Shown here piece by piece: positions 5,693-6,131 of a stretch of 6,131 bases of DNA (its first letter is position 1; each line of letters begins with the position of its first letter). The stretch covers positions 1 to 6,131 of the forward strand of contig JAVEEJ010000128.1 in the NCBI GenBank assembly GCA_030840515.1, read 5' to 3'. This DNA comes from Frankiaceae bacterium. GTDB taxonomy: Bacteria > Actinomycetota > Actinomycetes > JAVEEJ01. Both the position numbers and the translations under genes were made by a program. The notes under the pieces are model-generated. The model saw only the letters and a list, made by a program, of their open reading frames with translations, was not told the DNA's origin and did no database searches.

Positions 5693-6131
5693 ATGGCAGA
5701 CAGCCCGTGGCCCACGATCCACGCCGAACGCGCCGCCTTGGCCGAGGACCTGGCGACTCTGCGGCCCGAGCAGTGGCAGACCCGCTCGCTCTGCGACGGC
5801 TGGTCGGTGCATCAGGCGCTTGCGCATCTGGTGGCCACCGCGCGGTTGACGCCGCCGAAGTTCTTCGGCCAGCTGGCCAGCAGCGGGTTCAGCTTCGAGA
5901 AGTTCAGCGCGAAGAACATCGCCGCCCACAGCGCCGGCGGACCCGCGGCGACGCTCGCCGAGTTCAGGTCTGCGGAGACTGCGACCACGTCGCCGCCCGG
6001 CCCGAAGGACAGCTGGCTGGGGGAAACCCTCGTGCACTCCGAGGACATCCGTCGTCCGCTCGGGATCAAGCGCGAGTACCCGCTTCCCTGGGTCACGCGC
6101 GCGATCGAGTTCTACAGCGGGTCGAACGTGC
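5693..6131 (+). CDS. Maleylpyruvate isomerase-like, mycothiol-dependent enzyme family protein (3' truncated)
   Basis: The frame is open from ATG 5693 to the window edge, giving 146 residues with the C-terminus missing. The pattern is that of the actinobacterial DinB-fold family (TIGR03083-type; MDMPI N-terminal domain). It has an early helix with HAERAALAEDLATL, then LCDGWSVHQALAHLVATA (33-50), and later WLGETLVHSEDIRRPLG (108-124). H45, E111 and H115 fit the three metal ligands of the DinB four-helix bundle, so metal binding is likely. Characterised members are thiol-dependent (mycothiol or bacillithiol) transferases or isomerases, but most, including this one, have no known substrate. A cytosolic enzyme is expected. 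It is transcribed away from pxpA across a 48-bp gap. Family is confident; calling it a true maleylpyruvate isomerase would be an over-reading. Confidence 0.85.
   Translation, partial: MADSPWPTIHAERAALAEDLATLRPEQWQTRSLCDGWSVHQALAHLVATARLTPPKFFGQLASSGFSFEKFSAKNIAAHSAGGPAATLAEFRSAETATTSPPGPKDSWLGETLVHSEDIRRPLGIKREYPLPWVTRAIEFYSGSNV

Noticed and set aside
5645..6037. Upstream extension of the pxpA reading frame, giving a 362-residue protein.
   Set aside because: The extra N-terminal part is antisense to the DinB-like gene, is low-complexity Arg/Gly/Ala-rich, and precedes the conserved DLNADLGEG start. The GTG at 5644 has a ribosome binding site.

Overview
The window comes from a high-GC actinobacterium. 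The base composition, the GTG and TTG starts, an RsbW-type ATP-binding regulator, a heptad-rich GGDEF protein and a mycothiol-dependent-enzyme family member all point that way. No genus can be assigned. The sequence is almost entirely coding, with no RNA genes, mobile elements, CRISPR arrays or long empty stretches.

Layout: On the + strand (2-1405) lie the 3' end of an RsbW/SpoIIAB-like ATP-binding protein gene and, 9 bp later, a family-4 glycosyltransferase gene. This pair runs tail-to-tail into a minus-strand block and overlaps it by 38 bp. Read in its own direction, the minus-strand block is pxpA (5644-4949), pxpB (4949-4368, joined to pxpA by a TGATG overlap), a 111-bp gap, a diguanylate cyclase gene (4256-3507), a 30-bp gap, and a glycogen-debranching-type amylo-alpha-1,6-glucosidase gene (3476-1368). 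Divergent from pxpA across a 48-bp gap, a + strand gene for a DinB-fold, maleylpyruvate-isomerase-like protein starts at 5693 and runs off the window.

How they may work together: PxpA and PxpB are two of the three subunits of prokaryotic 5-oxoprolinase, which opens pyroglutamate to glutamate. The third subunit, PxpC, is absent where it would normally follow pxpB. The glycosyltransferase and the debranching enzyme suggest a small alpha-glucan or glycoside module. The diguanylate cyclase gene sits directly upstream of the debranching gene and is probably co-transcribed with it, which raises the possibility of c-di-GMP control of glucan breakdown. That link is inferred from gene order only.

Nothing here is clearly a new class of system. 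The points most worth checking are the cyclase-debranching pair, the pxpAB unit lacking pxpC with a variant PxpA motif, and the two-armed heptad region of the cyclase.
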